A stretch of 64,000 nt of DNA from Pipra filicauda (GCF_003945595.2 NW_024104107.1:1550001-1614000), one strand, 5' to 3'; shown: positions 47,406 to 60,345, counted from the first letter of the stretch. A program made the numbers and translations. Notes: generated from the sequence alone by a model not told the origin.

Positions 47406-48701
47406 CTGTAGCAGCAGTGGTCAGTTATGACCTGTACTACCATCTCTCTGTGTCTACCACGGTGACAAATCCACAGCTTTATGCTGACTGCACACCTGTG
47501 GGGCTGTGTTAATTCTGCTGCTCTCCTGACTTCCAGAACAAGGTGCCCTCATCCAAACGGATAATCACGAACGGCGTTTGGCCTTTGCCGACAATTTAGA
47601 TTTCGTAGTGCTGAGACCCACGACCCAGAACTATTAAATTTATTAGAGTAGATAAAAACTGTGTCCAAGAGAAAAGGACCACCAAAATGCTACACACAGT
47701 CCTGCAAGAGTGAAATACTGACAACTCTCTGAGTGTACTACTCTATGCCGGAAAGCAGGAGCACGAGCACAAGCGATCCAGCTGTCTGGATACACATCAA
47801 AACCCTTCCAAGGTCAGGTTCTGGTGCTTTCCTGAGCTGTCTTCACCACTGACAGATTTATTTCCTTCAGACCCCTTTGTCACCAACACGGTTCAGATCA
47901 CTCAAAAAAAAAAACCAATAGGATTTTACTCCAGAAGGCAAAAAGTCACATTTGGCTGGTTATTGAAGGAGGCTGAAGGGAAAAGCTCGTTTGTAACATC
48001 TACAGGCTAAGACTTGGGTTAGAGATGGAGACACCCACATTTAGGTGTCTCTCTGTAGGTATCTCTGCTGAGCTGCTTGTTTGAGCTCTTGGGGTGGCCA
48101 CTGGAGACTTGGTTGATGGTGTAGAGTCTGACTATAGAACAACTTACCTAAGACTAAAAGATAAAATAAGAGGCCAACTTTCATCAGCAATACGAAAGAT
48201 AGTAAGAGAAAAAGAAGTTTAATTTTTTCTAAGTTAGAAAAATCTGTTTATCAGATTGAACTGTGCCTTTTGGCTTAAGAAGACTGAGGCTCCAGCCCCA
48301 AATTTAGCACTGCTGTGTAGTTTAAATATAATATAATGCTAAACAGGTCTGTTTTCCTCTGAGAAGGGACTCAAACATCCTCTTCACAGATATTAAAAAT
48401 GCAGGGACAGGCTGGTGTTTAATGAGTTCACTTGCAAGGTACTAAAGTCGGCTACCACCTGTCAGTGTCTTCAGATGTGCTCCTCAGCCTTAATTAAGAG
48501 CTGCTCTCTGTTTAATTTCATTCCTTCTCTCCCCAGCCCCACCTACCTCCTTCCTCCCTCTTTGGTTTGCCCTGTTTCAGAAGACAGAAACCAGCCCCAG
48601 AGAGATTCCTTCCAAAGTCAATCAAAAATTAATTTCAGGTGGCAGCTGAGTCACAACTTCTCATTTATCCATCAAAGTCTGGTGAATTCTCAATCTTCTA
48701 A
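47406..48701. other. Unique non-coding DNA
   Basis: About 1.3 kb. The part at 47560-47640 has several CpGs in an AT-rich context (ACGGATAATCACGAACGGCG), which is unusual locally but not diagnostic. No exon recognised. Confidence 0.45.
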
Positions 48702-48825
48702 TCACAGAATAGCAGAATCATGGAATCATTCAGGTTGGAAGAAACCTCTAAGATCATGGAGTCCAATCATGTCCTCAGTTGTCAACTCAACCCCATCATC
48801 ACCATCATTAAATTGTAGACAACCA
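48702..48825 (-). mobile_element. CR1 LINE 3' fragment, reverse, AAACCTCTAAGATCATGGAGT type
   Basis: CACAGAATAGCAGAATCATG, TCAGGTTGGAAGAAACCTCT and AAGATCATGGAGTCCAATCA, then TCAACTCAACCCCATCATCA. This is the same end type as 57440 (GTTAGAAAAGA, AATCATCAAGTCCAA). About 124 bp. Confidence 0.85.
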
Positions 48826-49019
48826 AAACATTCCTAAATATACAAGGATGCCCCAGTGCCTCTCCTTGCCTGCCTTGTCCCTTCTGAAGAGTTTATTGCC
48901 ATCCATTGCAGCATTCCAGTTGAGTGAGTGATCCCATCATGTTTCCATGATGTTTGTCATCCTTTTCCACGGTGCTTCCAGCCCCTCCTGTTTGCTGCCC
49001 ATCAGTGGGACAAAAGCAG

Positions 49020-49360
49020 CCAGCCAAGCATGCAAATCAGATTAACAATTCGCACCTTTGTGAAAGGGATTAGCTGCTCTGCCTGCTGTGGATGCTCGAA
49101 GAAATCAATCTGCATCTGTCAAAACCTGTAACCTTACTTGTGTCCCTGACTCCATACTTGGGTTGGTTAAGATAATAATAATTAATTAACAGCCTGCTTT
49201 AGATTGCATCTTCTCCCGTATGGGATTAATCTTGTATTTCCTTAGGGAGCTGATTTTCCAGGCTGGCTGTGAATTTATTCTTTGCTGCTGTAATACATGA
49301 TGGTGTTTGCATGCTTTCAGGGTCACAGCTACAGCCGGGAAAGCATCGGAGTTAAAGCAG
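49020..49360. promoter_or_regulatory. Candidate conserved non-coding element with octamer
   Basis: A perfect POU octamer ATGCAAAT (49030-49037) is followed by AACAAT (49044-49049), a SOX-like word. Further on are AGATAATAATAATTAATTAAC (near 49170) and GGGATTAATCTTG (near 49220). Repeat-free until the MIR relic that follows. Motif positions are read directly; enhancer function is inference. Confidence 0.33.
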
Positions 49361-49460
49361 TGGAGCCGGTTTAGGATTGTGTCCAAATCCCATAAATGCC
49401 ACATGTGACTTCAGATAAGTCACTTAATCACCCTTTTTCACACCCTATATTTACCAGATC
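49361..49460 (+). mobile_element. MIR SINE relic
   Basis: AGTGGAGCCGGTTTAGGATT, GTGTCCAAATCCCATAAATG, CCACATGTGACTTCAGATAA and GTCACTTAATCACCC follow the MIR consensus order (AGTGGTTAAGAGC, CAAATCCC, GTGTGACCTTGGGCAAGTCACTTAACC). About 100 bp, diverged but collinear. Confidence 0.55.
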
Positions 49461-49514
49461 AGTCAAGGCAAGCGGATTTACAGGGATGATTCATCCCAAA
49501 AAAAGGGCCAAGGG

Positions 49515-49605
49515 ACATAGCTTCTATTCCTGACTCCACTCTGAAACTTCAGAAAAGTCACTTTACTCACACCATCTTGACTTCCCAACTGCAGAGGGAG
49601 GGCAG
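49515..49605 (+). mobile_element. Second MIR-like relic in the same orientation
   Basis: TCTATTCCTGACTCCACTCT, GAAAAGTCACTTTACTCACA and TTGACTTCCCAACTGCAGAG parallel the MIR blocks CCTGACTCTGCCACT, CAAGTCACTTAACCTC and CAGTTTCCTCATCTGTA. Less certain than the copy just upstream. Two MIRs in tandem, or one split by an insertion of about 50 bp, are both possible. Confidence 0.42.
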
Positions 49606-51489
49606 CATCTACTCACTGCTAAAACCTGAGGGACAGCCCTCAACCAAGACACTCTCTCACAGATATTCCCAGCCTTTGGAGAGGTCAGCTTTCTGGATGG
49701 TGGCTTTGCAGTGGGATATCATGCCTCTGATTTCAAGGAGGGAGGTGTCACCTGCGGGGGACAGCTCTAAATTGTCAGTTCCCCTGAGTAATGATTAGGT
49801 TTGAATTAAGCCTTTTGTACTACAGGTAGGGATAAGCCTGAACTTCTACAAAGTGGAAGTAAACTCTTCTCTGGGAAACCGTCTCCTGCACGTGGTAAGG
49901 AGGAAGGGATGAATAAACCACATAAAACTCACAGCAACACCTGCAGTGCACTGTGTGGTGATACTGCAAAGAGGAGTCTCTCCAAGCCCCATTTCCAAAA
50001 AAACCCAAGACAATTATTTCATTAACTGAGATAATTAACTGAAGTATTTTGGCAAAACAATTAAATTTTCTGTACCAATGAGCTCTCCCTCTTTTTGCTT
50101 CACTGTTGACCTTGGCAGAACAATCCCCCCAATAGTAAGACAGCAACCCTGCTTGGGAGGTGCAATCTCCTTTTTCCTATGCCCTCTTGGTGACAACCAG
50201 TTTGAGGCCAGAAAATGTCATCTTCCACAGCACAGTATCCCATACCTTGCAAAGCTTTTCCCCATGGAAAGAGTGGAAAAAGGAAAAGTGGAGGGAGAGA
50301 CAGGGAAATGCCTGTGTGGTGTCCAGTGTGTTTCTTCAGGTGCCAAAGGGAAAATCTCCACTATCCTACTCCCCCATCCCCATTTTTCCTTCTTACTGTA
50401 GCCACCCAGTACAAAACCTCCAAGATCTCCTGCTCTTTACCATGGTGGTCAAAATACAGAGGCCCAGGGATGTGAACTACACCAGCCTTTGAGATACCCA
50501 TCCTAGGACTTCTGAGTTACCTCACAGGTTTCCAGGTAAGACTTTCTGCATTTCCATTCCACCTGGTGTAGAGTGGGGTGGCAGAAAAAGGCTGAGCAGC
50601 CTCTTTGGAGATACTCTTGGCATAAGGAATGGTCTTGATGGTGGAGTCTGGAGCTCATCACCATCAAATTTACCCCATGTCTCTTTAGACACTTTGGGTG
50701 AGGGAACTCTGCAGCACATCCTTGTGGTGGCTGGGCACATCCTTGGCCGCACAGCAAGTTTTCTTTTCCAATGTGTGCATAACATTTCCATCAGAAGTTC
50801 ATTTTCTGTGTATTTAAGCTTTCAGCCTCTCCACTCAAGGTCTCAGCTGCAGTGCTGAATTCCTAAAATCACCTGAACAGTCCCAAATCCTCTGCTTCCT
50901 CTTCTTCCATGACACCCTCCCAAAGGAAGACTTGTTTCAAGCATCTCACATACCAGGAAGAGTAGACAGGGAAATTCAGCTCCATGGTGCTGCTTTTCCA
51001 TGAAAACAACACCCACCACCTCCTGTTTCAGCCCGACTATTGGTGCCTTTTTGTCCTCTATTTCCTCCCAGAAGGATCCAGACAGTGTTGCAATTGAAGT
51101 TATCACAAGCCTGACTTTTCTGGCCTTGAACCTTTCTGCATGCCAGTGACAAGACCATCTTCTTCCTCTTACCACCAGCTGGTCCTGTTGGCCTGGGATC
51201 AGCAAGGATCTGCTCCTTGATACACACATGTGGCTTCTAGAATGTGTGTTCACCTTCATCTGCAGACACAGAGTGAACCTGCAGCAAGACAAAGTTGGAA
51301 TGGGGTGGAAATGCTGGAGGAAAAGGGGCAGAGCAGGATTTGTGATGACAAAATTGTAACTTGGGTCAGACATCAGGGAAAAGCAGAGGCCTGAGGGAAG
51401 TCCTGGGCATACTCACACACCCCAGCAGCTCCTGAGACTACTTAGACCTTGTCAAGCAAGGAATGACATCTCCCTTTGAGCAAATGTCT

Positions 51490-51660
51490 GTCTCTGGAGC
51501 CCCGGTGACGGCCCGTCCGTGTCCATCCATTAAGCAGTTTGTTATTGTGACAGATGACACGGTGATTGCTTGGTATGAATTGCAATTACTGTCCAAGCAC
51601 AAGGGATCTAAACTTATAAACAGGCAGCTTTAACTAACCAACAATTCTGCTCAGAGGGAC
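51490..51660. promoter_or_regulatory. Candidate non-coding element with TALE-like motif
   Basis: TGACAGATGACA (51548-51559) contains the MEIS/TGIF-type word TGACAG. CAATTA occurs at 51583-51588, and a CpG-rich start (CCCCGGTGACGGCCCGTCCG, near 51501) changes to AT-rich sequence. No repeat. Weak evidence of constraint without alignment. Confidence 0.25.
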
Positions 51661-54395
51661 AGGTCTCCTCCTGGGAGTAAAAGGCTCCTGAGATTCCCAT
51701 AGCTCCTATTCCAAAAAGGGATGTGTGCCTGGACAACAGCAGGGCTGGGCTTTTGTAGGAAGAATGCTCAGGTGTTAAACAGAGAGGATATTTTTATTTG
51801 TTCCTTTGCCAAGCACTGAGAGAAACAGGAGTACTCCTGGACTGGAGCCACCCCGCTCAATTACCCCACAGGCAAACAGGGAAGGTCTCCCCCACATCCT
51901 TTCCCCACACTGAGGGAATCAGATGCTAAACTCCAATGGAAGCTGGAAGAAATTTGGATGAAAAAAAGTGCATGAAATCTCTGATTTTGGTGGTTTTAGT
52001 CCTACAAGGTCTCCAGTCTCAAATATACTCAGGGGTCACCCCTCAGCCCCCTTCCTACGAGCTTTCACTGCAAGCCACAGGAGGGAGGGAATTGCAACCC
52101 TACAAAGCCAAGAGCCCAAGGATGTCCCACAGAGACACCCCAGAAGGTTCCCATATGGTTGGATAAGCTGCTGGAACTGATTTCCTGGCAGCAGCCACGG
52201 TACACACTTGGAACAAACCTGTCCCAATGCATCTCACCTCCCTCCTGCGTGCCAAGCACAGCTGAGCCGTGGTCCTGCCTCAGAGCAACCCAGGAGGAGC
52301 AGATGCCAGCACTGGAGCTCATCAGCAGACCTGGAGGTGAACTGGGAACTGCTTTGGTTGGACACAGGCAAATTCTCCAGCAGATAGGAAGCCTTCTTTT
52401 ATGGAGAAGAGTCTCTGCAGCACAGGGAGAGTATGGACATTGTAGGGTCTTCTGATGGGCTCCTTCCTCAAGCAAACCTGCGAAAAAGGAGATGCATCCA
52501 AGCTGCCAAATGCACTTGCAGACACAAACAGTACTTTTGGGCAGTACTTTTTGCTGTCTCAGACCCAAAGGCCTGAGTTTCATCCCTTGGAGGAGTGGTG
52601 AGCCTACTCATCAAACAAGAATGGCACCAAACAAGAATCCCACCTTTCTTGTGTCACACATATCACACGCAGGCTGGTGTTGAAGGGTGACAGAAGCACT
52701 GAACATGGAATTGCAACCAATTCCATGAGTTTTATCCTGCTTACCCCTTGCCTCTCTCTCTGTCTTCTCAAAGGCCCATCTGCAGTTCAGCCCCTAACCT
52801 TGTATGCTGCTGATGGTCATGGTGGAGATGGGAAGTGACCTCTCTGAAGCCTCTGCACAGCCTCCAGCACCGACTCTGCTTCACCCTCTTCCTCAGCCTT
52901 CCTTCCTTCTTTGCCCAAAACACAATTCCTGGGATAATAATTGCCAGACAACATGTACACAGGGAAGTTTTGTTCTTTGGCCCGATGCCACTGCTCTTTA
53001 AATTCACCTCCCTCAACAACTCCTTTCAGAGGCTTTAACTGGCCAGACAGTTTTAACCTCTTTCTTGTACTGTGCAAAGTCCACTGCTTTGATTTGCCTC
53101 GTGGGACGGGATTCATCTCACCTAATGTTTGATGTCTACCACGTTGATTGTCTGCAGCTGAGCTGGTCACCTTCTGCTCCCTTTATAGTCTGCAGAGAGA
53201 AATAAGCCCTGCCAGGACATGAGTCATCTGACCTATTTGAGATGTCTACTTTAGAATGAGATTAATCACGCTCTGGAAGCACCTGTTTTGCTCCAACTAA
53301 AGCCTGAGTCTAGACAACCAGCTCAGATGAATTCAACCTCGGTGTCTTTTTAGGTGATCATCTCCCCAGCATCAGTGGCTGTAATGAACCCTCCAGCAAT
53401 TTTCTCAGTCCTGCTTTAGCCGAGCTGTACTTTGGTCCATGCTGTGTGATGGCAGCTAATGATGAGCAGTATGACCTAATGAGAGCAAGGGCTGCTGTTG
53501 TCTCCTGAAAAGAGTTTTCTGCCCTTCAGAGAAGGCGTGTGAAGGTACCAGACGAGACAGCTGCACTTGGGTACCGGACGTGGGTAGATTTGGGGGTATT
53601 TTTGTACTGCCCAGATGGTGAGGATCCTGCTCAAACAGTGCAGAACAGACATCAGAGAGCAGAAGTAACTTAAGGGTATGTTCAAACTGCAAAATGTTGA
53701 ACATTCAGCTGGTGCTTTCTCTGCTTTTCCCGACAGTGCAGTCTGTCAGGGCTCAAACTGGGAAGCAGGAGGAAATCCAGAGCCCCAGAGCTCAATATGC
53801 TGTGGGGAACATCTCCTTAGACCATGGGGTGTCCCAGCCACACAGCATTGTGCTGGCCATAAACACCTACACAGACAAGCTTTTGAAGGAGCTCCAGTGT
53901 TGGAAACAAACTGCCATGTGCTGCCTTTATGTTCCCAGTCTGGATGGTGCAGAGAACAGGACACCCCAACATGCACCTACTGAGATTTCCAGTTGAAGAA
54001 CTGCAGCCAACACGTGTGCTGATTAACTGGACTGAGACCTGCCCATACCTAACGCATCCAAGGCACAAGATGAAGAGCTTGGAACCACACAAATGCTCGG
54101 ACATGCAGGTGTGCCCTCATTCCTTCATGGGTGTGAAGAGCTCAGGCAGCATTTGTGTCTAAATACAGTTTAACTCCAACAGTACTGAGTCTGAGCTCGC
54201 AAAAAGGCTTTGACCTCTACTTAATTAATAAAGAAGATGTATTCTTGATGTATTACTTGCTGTCAGCATCCCTGCTTTGATATAAATGAATTTAAAGGGA
54301 GAGTGAGCTACAGTAGGATCAGTGCTGGAAGCAGGATCATGGAATTTGGCTTTGGGGTCAAGTTACAGGTTTCATTATGTCATTGATTAATGAGT

Positions 54396-54800
54396 ATCAC
54401 AGAATCATAGAATGGTTTGGGTTGGAAGGGACCTTAAAGCCAATTTAGTTCTAACCCCCTGCCATGGGTAGGGACACCTTCCACGAGACCAAGTTTCTCA
54501 CAGTCCTGTCCTGGCCTTGAACACTTCCAGGGATGAGGCAGCCACAGCTTCTCTGGACAACCTGTGACAGGGTCCCACCACCCTCACAGCCAAGAATTCC
54601 TTCCCAGTATCCCATCTAACCCTGCCCTCTGTCAGTTTGAAGCCATTCCTCCTCGTCCTATCACTCCATGCCCTCATCCATGGTCCCGCTCCAGCTCCCT
54701 TGGAGCCTCTTTAGGCACTGGAAGGAGGCCTAAGGTCTCCCCAGATCCTTCTCTTCTCCAGTCTGAACAACCCCATCTCAGTCTTCCTCAACCACAGGGA
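54396..54800 (-). mobile_element. CR1 LINE 3' fragment, reverse, about 405 bp
   Basis: TATCACAGAATCATAGAATG, GGTTTGGGTTGGAAGGGACC, CCAAGTTTCTCACAGTCC, CAGCCACAGCTTCTCTGGAC and TTTGAAGCCATTCCTCCTCG run to CTTCTCTTCTCCAGTCTGAA. Collinear with the family apart from small indels. Confidence 0.95.
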
Positions 54801-57439
54801 GAGTCTGAGCCCAGCTGAGTCTGTACTTGGTGGTTTTGACAGTCAAAAACTTGCAGAAAATCACATCTCCTCAGCTAAAAAGATAAGATCCTCACCCTAG
54901 GAGCGGAGAAGAGGACTGACGTGAAGTTTATCTGGGAAGAGATCTCACCACGTGTGAGGGGGAAATGATGGTGGCAAGAGGACTCACCACATCTTTTCCC
55001 CATCTCCCTGAGCAATTTGGAAGCAAACCTCTCACCGGTGGCATTGGACCCCTTCTTGCATCTGCTCAGGAGTGCTCCTGTTGAGTGGGCATGAGCTGTG
55101 TTAAATACACATAATTTATTGCTCTTGCAACCAGCCACGAGCAGGACGACACAGGAAATGAGGTTGAAATGCAGACACACACCCAGAGAAGTGAACTACC
55201 TCTCTCCTGGCACTCCAGGCTGTTGCTTCCTGGGGAGGAAGGGAATTTCCCCTCAAGTGCCTCACATGGGCTCGTTCTCCACTTGCAAAAACAAAGCAAC
55301 ATTTAACATCAGACAAAATCAGTGACTGGGAGCACAGGAGTGGGGCCAAGGGTGAGATGATGTTTTGTGATATAGTGAAGGCTTGCAGCAATCTCAGCGT
55401 TCTGGGAACAGATAGGATGGGAAAGGAGGTCTCCTTCTTATAGGAGTCACTCACCCATTTGGACAAAATATTATTTACACAGCAGGAGATGAAGAAGAGG
55501 CCGAGTCGCTTTGTCCCAGAACTTGGCTGAAGTTTCAACACAGCCCTCAATAGAAGCAAACCAGTGCTGGTGACTGAATCTTTCTCAGGAGCAATGAAAT
55601 CCAAGCTAAATCAGCCAACTTGCAGTTATGCTGGTCCCCTATTTTATTTTTCATCTTTTCTTTCAGGCAGGAAGGGGGACCTGAATGTCAAAATGCAGGG
55701 AAATATGGAAGAAAAGGAGTAAGAGGGTTCAGATTGGAAGAGAGCCAGTAAATATTGTGGCCATGGGCAAGGTCTGAACCAGAATACTCTGTACTGAGCA
55801 GGAGAGACAACACTGTCCATCCTAGAGCTGCAATGATTTAATCCATCACTGAGGAAGCTGCAGAGGGGAGACAGGAGGGAAGGATGTTTTCTTTATCACA
55901 AGAACATAATCAGACAATATTTCTGAGAGAGCTCCCCTTTCTTTACCCCAGAAAGGGCTGAAGTACATCTGCTTTCTGTTCTGTTTTCCCTACTTTTATC
56001 AGAGGACTCCAAGTGAAGTTCCCTCGGGACTGACACAGCAAAGCAAGAAGCATTTGAAGATGTTTTTTTCCACTGGGAATATCTTTTAATGTCAAAAATA
56101 GGCTTTGGCCACTACCCCATCCTCTTGGGGCTCCTTCATCCACACCTACATTTGCACTTGAAGGTGCAGATTGCCTCTGTTGTGCTGACAATCAGAATGC
56201 TGGCTAACACCAGCAGTTCCTCTCAGAGCCTGTTAAACTGCTTTGTCTGAACCCAGTGAAGTTGGGCAGTCAGTCATTTCACCTCCATCAGCACCCTTTG
56301 GATCCATCCCTACGTTTCTGTGCTTTTCATGCCAGTTGAGGTGCTGCCCCTGCCTTGGGGGTGTCTGGGAGGTTTCTTTGACCTCCATCCAGGTCAGGAT
56401 GCAGATGCTGTTTACCAGCTCTGAGGCTCTGCAGAAGCTGGGAACCAGTGGCTGTGTCCAGCAGTGTCCAGGTGCATGGAAATCTGCCTTCCAGCACCGT
56501 CCTCCTCCTCCACAGCCACTCCAGGCAGGAACTTTCACTGCATTAATTAGTCACTGTTTGCTCTCTCCAGGTCTTGCGTTATCACTGGAATACTCATCTA
56601 AATCATCTAAATCTGATGGCCAAACAAATTAAAACTAATGAGGCCATTAGGGTCACATTAACAAACAAGGAATACGGGAGAGCTTCTGGAGGAGGTTTTG
56701 CTGCCAGACTGGGCACGTGCAGCCAGCAAAGCCTGATTTCCAAACAGCCTTGGAGAGAACGGGAACAGATGAACGAGATGCAGGGATCATCCAGTACCAA
56801 ATCTGGGATGTGGCAGGACAAGGTTCCCTGCTGCCTCCTGGGGCGTTTGATAATGGCAAACGTGGTGGGAGCAGCAGGTTTGGATTTGAGTGGATGGAGA
56901 GAATTTGGCACGTCAGGGATTCTTGTCCCAGTTCCCTACACGAGCCACTTGACCTCTGCTGGTGAATGGATCTGGTGCTTCAACAGAGACTTCAGGCAGA
57001 AGGTCATCTGACTAATTCCTGTGCAGGTGGTTACCCAGTCATGAAGCCAAGGAAGCAGAGGGAATGGGATGTGAAGCCAGATGCATCCTCTCACTTCCTT
57101 GTCTTTGCCTACAGAGAGGATGCAAAGCATTCCTGCTGGCCCAGGAGCCCACTCAGAGGGAGGCTCTTGGAAGAGCCAAATTCGATGGGAAGATAATACC
57201 TACAGAAGAAATACGACTGGTACAGAAGTGGGGATGGCTCCTCTAAGGGGATAACAGGCCACAATAGAAAGCTCATCCATACTGAGATCCATCCTGTCCT
57301 TCAAGTACTCACCCATGGGAAGCTCCAGTCCCCACAGCTCCTTGAAAACGGGGGAGAAAAGCCAATGCTACCCCTCTGAGACAAGAATCAGAGTATTTCT
57401 GCTCCTCTTCTGCCTTTGAAACACAGATGATGGGTATCT
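54801..57439. other. Unique non-coding DNA
   Basis: About 2.6 kb. The most motif-dense part is 56540-56670 (CATTAATTAGTCAC, ACTAATGAGGCCATTAGGG), which resembles the candidate elements but is short. A 145-codon frame (56574-57011, plus) crosses it and is overlapped by minus-strand frames; I recognise no domain. Confidence 0.5.
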
Positions 57440-58275
57440 TGGAATCATTTAGGTTAGAAAAGATTTTTAAAATCATCAAGTCCAACTGTTAACCCAGCAC
57501 CACCTAGGCCACCACTAAATAATGTCCCCAAGTGTCACATCTACGTGTCTTTTAAATCCCTCCAGGGATAACTTCCCTGGAAAGCCAGTTCCAGTCCTTG
57601 ACCACCCTTTCAGTGAAGAAATTTTCCCTAATATCCCTTCTAAATCTTCCCTGGCACAGCTTGAGGCCATTTCCTCTCATCCTGTCCCTTGTTCCCTGGG
57701 AGCAAAGCCCGATCTCACCCACAGCCCCCCCCTCCCATCAGGAAGTTGCAGGGCCAGAAGGTCCCCCCTGAGCCTCCTTTTCTCCAGGCTGAGCCCCTCC
57801 AGCTCCCTCAGCCCCTCCTGCTGCTCCAGACCCTTCCCCAGCTCTGTTCCTTTCTCTGGACACACTCCAGCTCCTCAATGTCTTTTTTGTTGTGAGGGGC
57901 CCAAAACTGACCCCAGGATTTGAGGTCTCTCACCAGTGCCAAGCACAGGGATGGGCACAGCCCTGCTCCTGCTGGACACACTATTCCTGATCCAATCCAG
58001 GATCCATTGGCCTCCTGCCCCCCTGGGCACACCCAGGCTCATGTCCAGCCGCTCTCACCAGCACCCCCAGGGTCTCTTCCAGCTTTCCAGCCCCTCTGGC
58101 CCAGCCTGGAGCTGCAGGGGGTTGTTATGACCCAAGGGCAAGACCCAGCATTGGCCTTTGTGAACTTCACACAACTGGTCTCAACCACTGATCCAGCCTG
58201 CACAGATCCCTCTGTAGATCCTTCCTCCCCTCCAGCAGATCAACACTCCCACCCAGCTCGGTGTCCCTGTGACTG
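57440..58275 (-). mobile_element. Longest CR1 LINE fragment, reverse, about 840 bp
   Basis: Plus-strand landmarks in order are AATCATCAAGTCCAACTGTT, TCTTTTAAATCCCTCCAGGG, TTGAGGCCATTTCCTCTCAT, CTGAGCCTCCTTTTCTCCAG, CTCAATGTCTTTTTTGTTGT, CAGGATTTGAGGTCTCTCAC, TGTTATGACCCAAGGGCAAG, GATCCCTCTGTAGATCCTTC and CAGCAGATCAACACTCCCAC. A complete CR1 3' region plus upstream sequence. Its antisense reads as a 133-codon frame (57522-57923) and a 176-codon frame (57920-58450), classic false gene predictions in birds. Confidence 0.95.
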
Positions 58276-60345
58276 TGCAGGCTCTGCCTGCTCCCTGGCC
58301 CTGGGCATTTGGCATTCAGCTCACACCCAGTGGGAACTGCTCACAGGTTCTGCAGCAGCTGGAGGAGAGAGGAAAGTGCTCCCTGGCCTCTGTGTGTTGA
58401 TCTTCGCTGCAAAGCTCATCCCCTGTGCTGCAAAGACAGCCCCTCCATGAACAGGGCATCCCCTCAGGGAGCAGCCGTAGGGATTTTCATGCTGTTCTCA
58501 CCCCAACCCAAAGAACCTTGTCGTCCTCTTTCCCCTCACCTCACATCGATGTGATTCCTACAGATGAGGTGGGCTGGGGAAGTGAGCTGAGCTCCTCCAC
58601 CTTAATTCACACCTGCATTTAAATGAAAAAGAAAAATTAAGACAAAAAATGCTAGTTCGGCAAAATTTTATTCCAGTTCTTGCCATCAGCCAGATCTAAA
58701 TGCCTGGTAATCTTTAGGAGCACAAGCCTGGCTAGGTGAGCAAAGAGAGTGGCAGAGAAAAATAGCAGAATTTTAGAACAAGTTGCTAAAAGTGAGGACT
58801 GCAGGGATTTAGAGGAACACAGCTCTCTCAGCTCCTGATGCTTCTGCTCCCTTCAGCTCAGTTTTCTTGGCTTTCTTTGCCTGCTTCCAACTATTCCTTG
58901 GCCCCAGCCAAGGCAGCAGCTGATCAGTACCATGACTTGGTAGAGTTAATGCCAAAAACTGAGTACTTTGAGCTTCTCTGAAGAAAATATACAGATATTT
59001 AGATTGGGGGGATGCTGAAGGCAACTGCAGGAAAAGTGATTTCTGCCTAAGCAGCACAGGGTGGTCTCTCAGAGGAAGTGACCTGAGGGGTGATGGTATT
59101 TTAAAGGATCTTAAACCAACTATCTGAGTAGAAGGAACATCTGAGGACCCACACAAGTGTTTCAGAGCCTTGATAAGAACCTCTAGACACCTCCTTAGGT
59201 GGATACTCTGTCCTTCTCTGCTCCTCCTTCTTCAGGCATCACACCAAAGGGGCAGCTGCTTGGGAAAGGTGGGACAAAGGCTTTTAGGAGAAGGTACAGC
59301 CTTCAGCAAGGATCAGAGAGCAAGACAAATGTTTTGGTTGATGCGTGTAAACTTGGTCACTGTGCTGCAGACAGGCCAGTGACCCTTGACAGCCACATGC
59401 CTGGATCTGGGTGCTCAGTAGTGCCTTGCTTCCCAGCAGCAATTTGGAACTAGGTGGATTTGCTCACTGCAGAATTATTGGATACTGCTGTGTTTCCCTC
59501 TTGTGGAATATCGGGCAGAAGGCTGTTGTTTCCTGCGATTTATTTATTTTATCTCTTTATTTTGCAATGAATTTCTTTCCTGCTGCAGAGCTGGCACAGA
59601 GGAGAGATTATTTGCCATTCAAGCTGGTGATATACCCACCACATAACTTCCGTGGTGTCATTTCTGTCTTCTTGGATGGATGAGGGTCACTTTTAGGCCC
59701 TCTTTTTGCAGGAACAAAGCCTTCAATGAGAAATTTTAAAATGTATTTCCCACAAGCATTTATGCTAATGAAGAGAGCATTTACAGAAATCTCTGAAAAA
59801 GAGCACTGAATCATCCCTACTTGTCTTGTTTTCTGGAGATCATCCAAGACTGAGCTAATGCTTGTTTCTTTGCAGGGCTAGAAGGTCTTAGAACCATCTC
59901 CAGAGGTTCTTCTGCTTTCATAACAGCACTTGGAATCTATGCATCGACCAACAAGTAGCAGTGATATTTTTTGCTAATGAAGTCACAGACAACCTTGGTG
60001 CTTGGATGGCTCAAGTGATGGTGTCTAGGTCACAAAGCTCTTCACCTGGGTGCTACCAGCCCAAATGTGGTCTCAGGTGATGTAAAAAGAGGAAGATGTT
60101 GTCATCTCATGATAAAAGATTGACATTTTATGGGACACTAAACAGCTCTTGGGTTGACAGTGAAGAAGTCAATAATAGGCAACGGGGAATGAAATCATAT
60201 CTCACTGCCAGAGGTAGTTTGTGGCTTTAAATCAACAGCAAGGCTTAAAGGTGAGCTGATACTAAGGGAAGAATTTGTAGGGGTGACATTTCCAGAGACA
60301 CAGCAGAGAATATGGGAACTACATATCTAGAATGTGTGTCCTTCG
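58276..60345. other. Unique non-coding DNA
   Basis: About 2 kb. The first 100 bp could be a diverged extension of the CR1. The remainder shows no repeat, exon or RNA gene. Confidence 0.5.

Larger units (their letters stand above)
48826..54395. other. Unique DNA, 5.6 kb, with MIR-like relics and candidate elements
   Basis: No CR1. Contains the motif-dense segment 49020-49360, two MIR-like relics to 49605 and a candidate element at 51490-51660, all listed separately. The segment 53220-53480 is similar in texture but weaker. A 100-codon frame with a signal-peptide-like start lies at 53694-53996. Other frames reach 176 codons (50843-51373, minus) with no family match. Confidence 0.5.

Noticed and set aside
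56717..56965. Frame containing IWDVAGQGS, which recalls the small GTPase WDxAGQ motif
   Set aside because: No P-loop or NKxD motif in the right order, and no other GTPase similarity; coincidence.
57522..58450. Frames of 133 and 176 codons rich in Ser, Pro and Leu
   Set aside because: Antisense translation of an 840-bp CR1 fragment, a well-known source of false gene models in birds.
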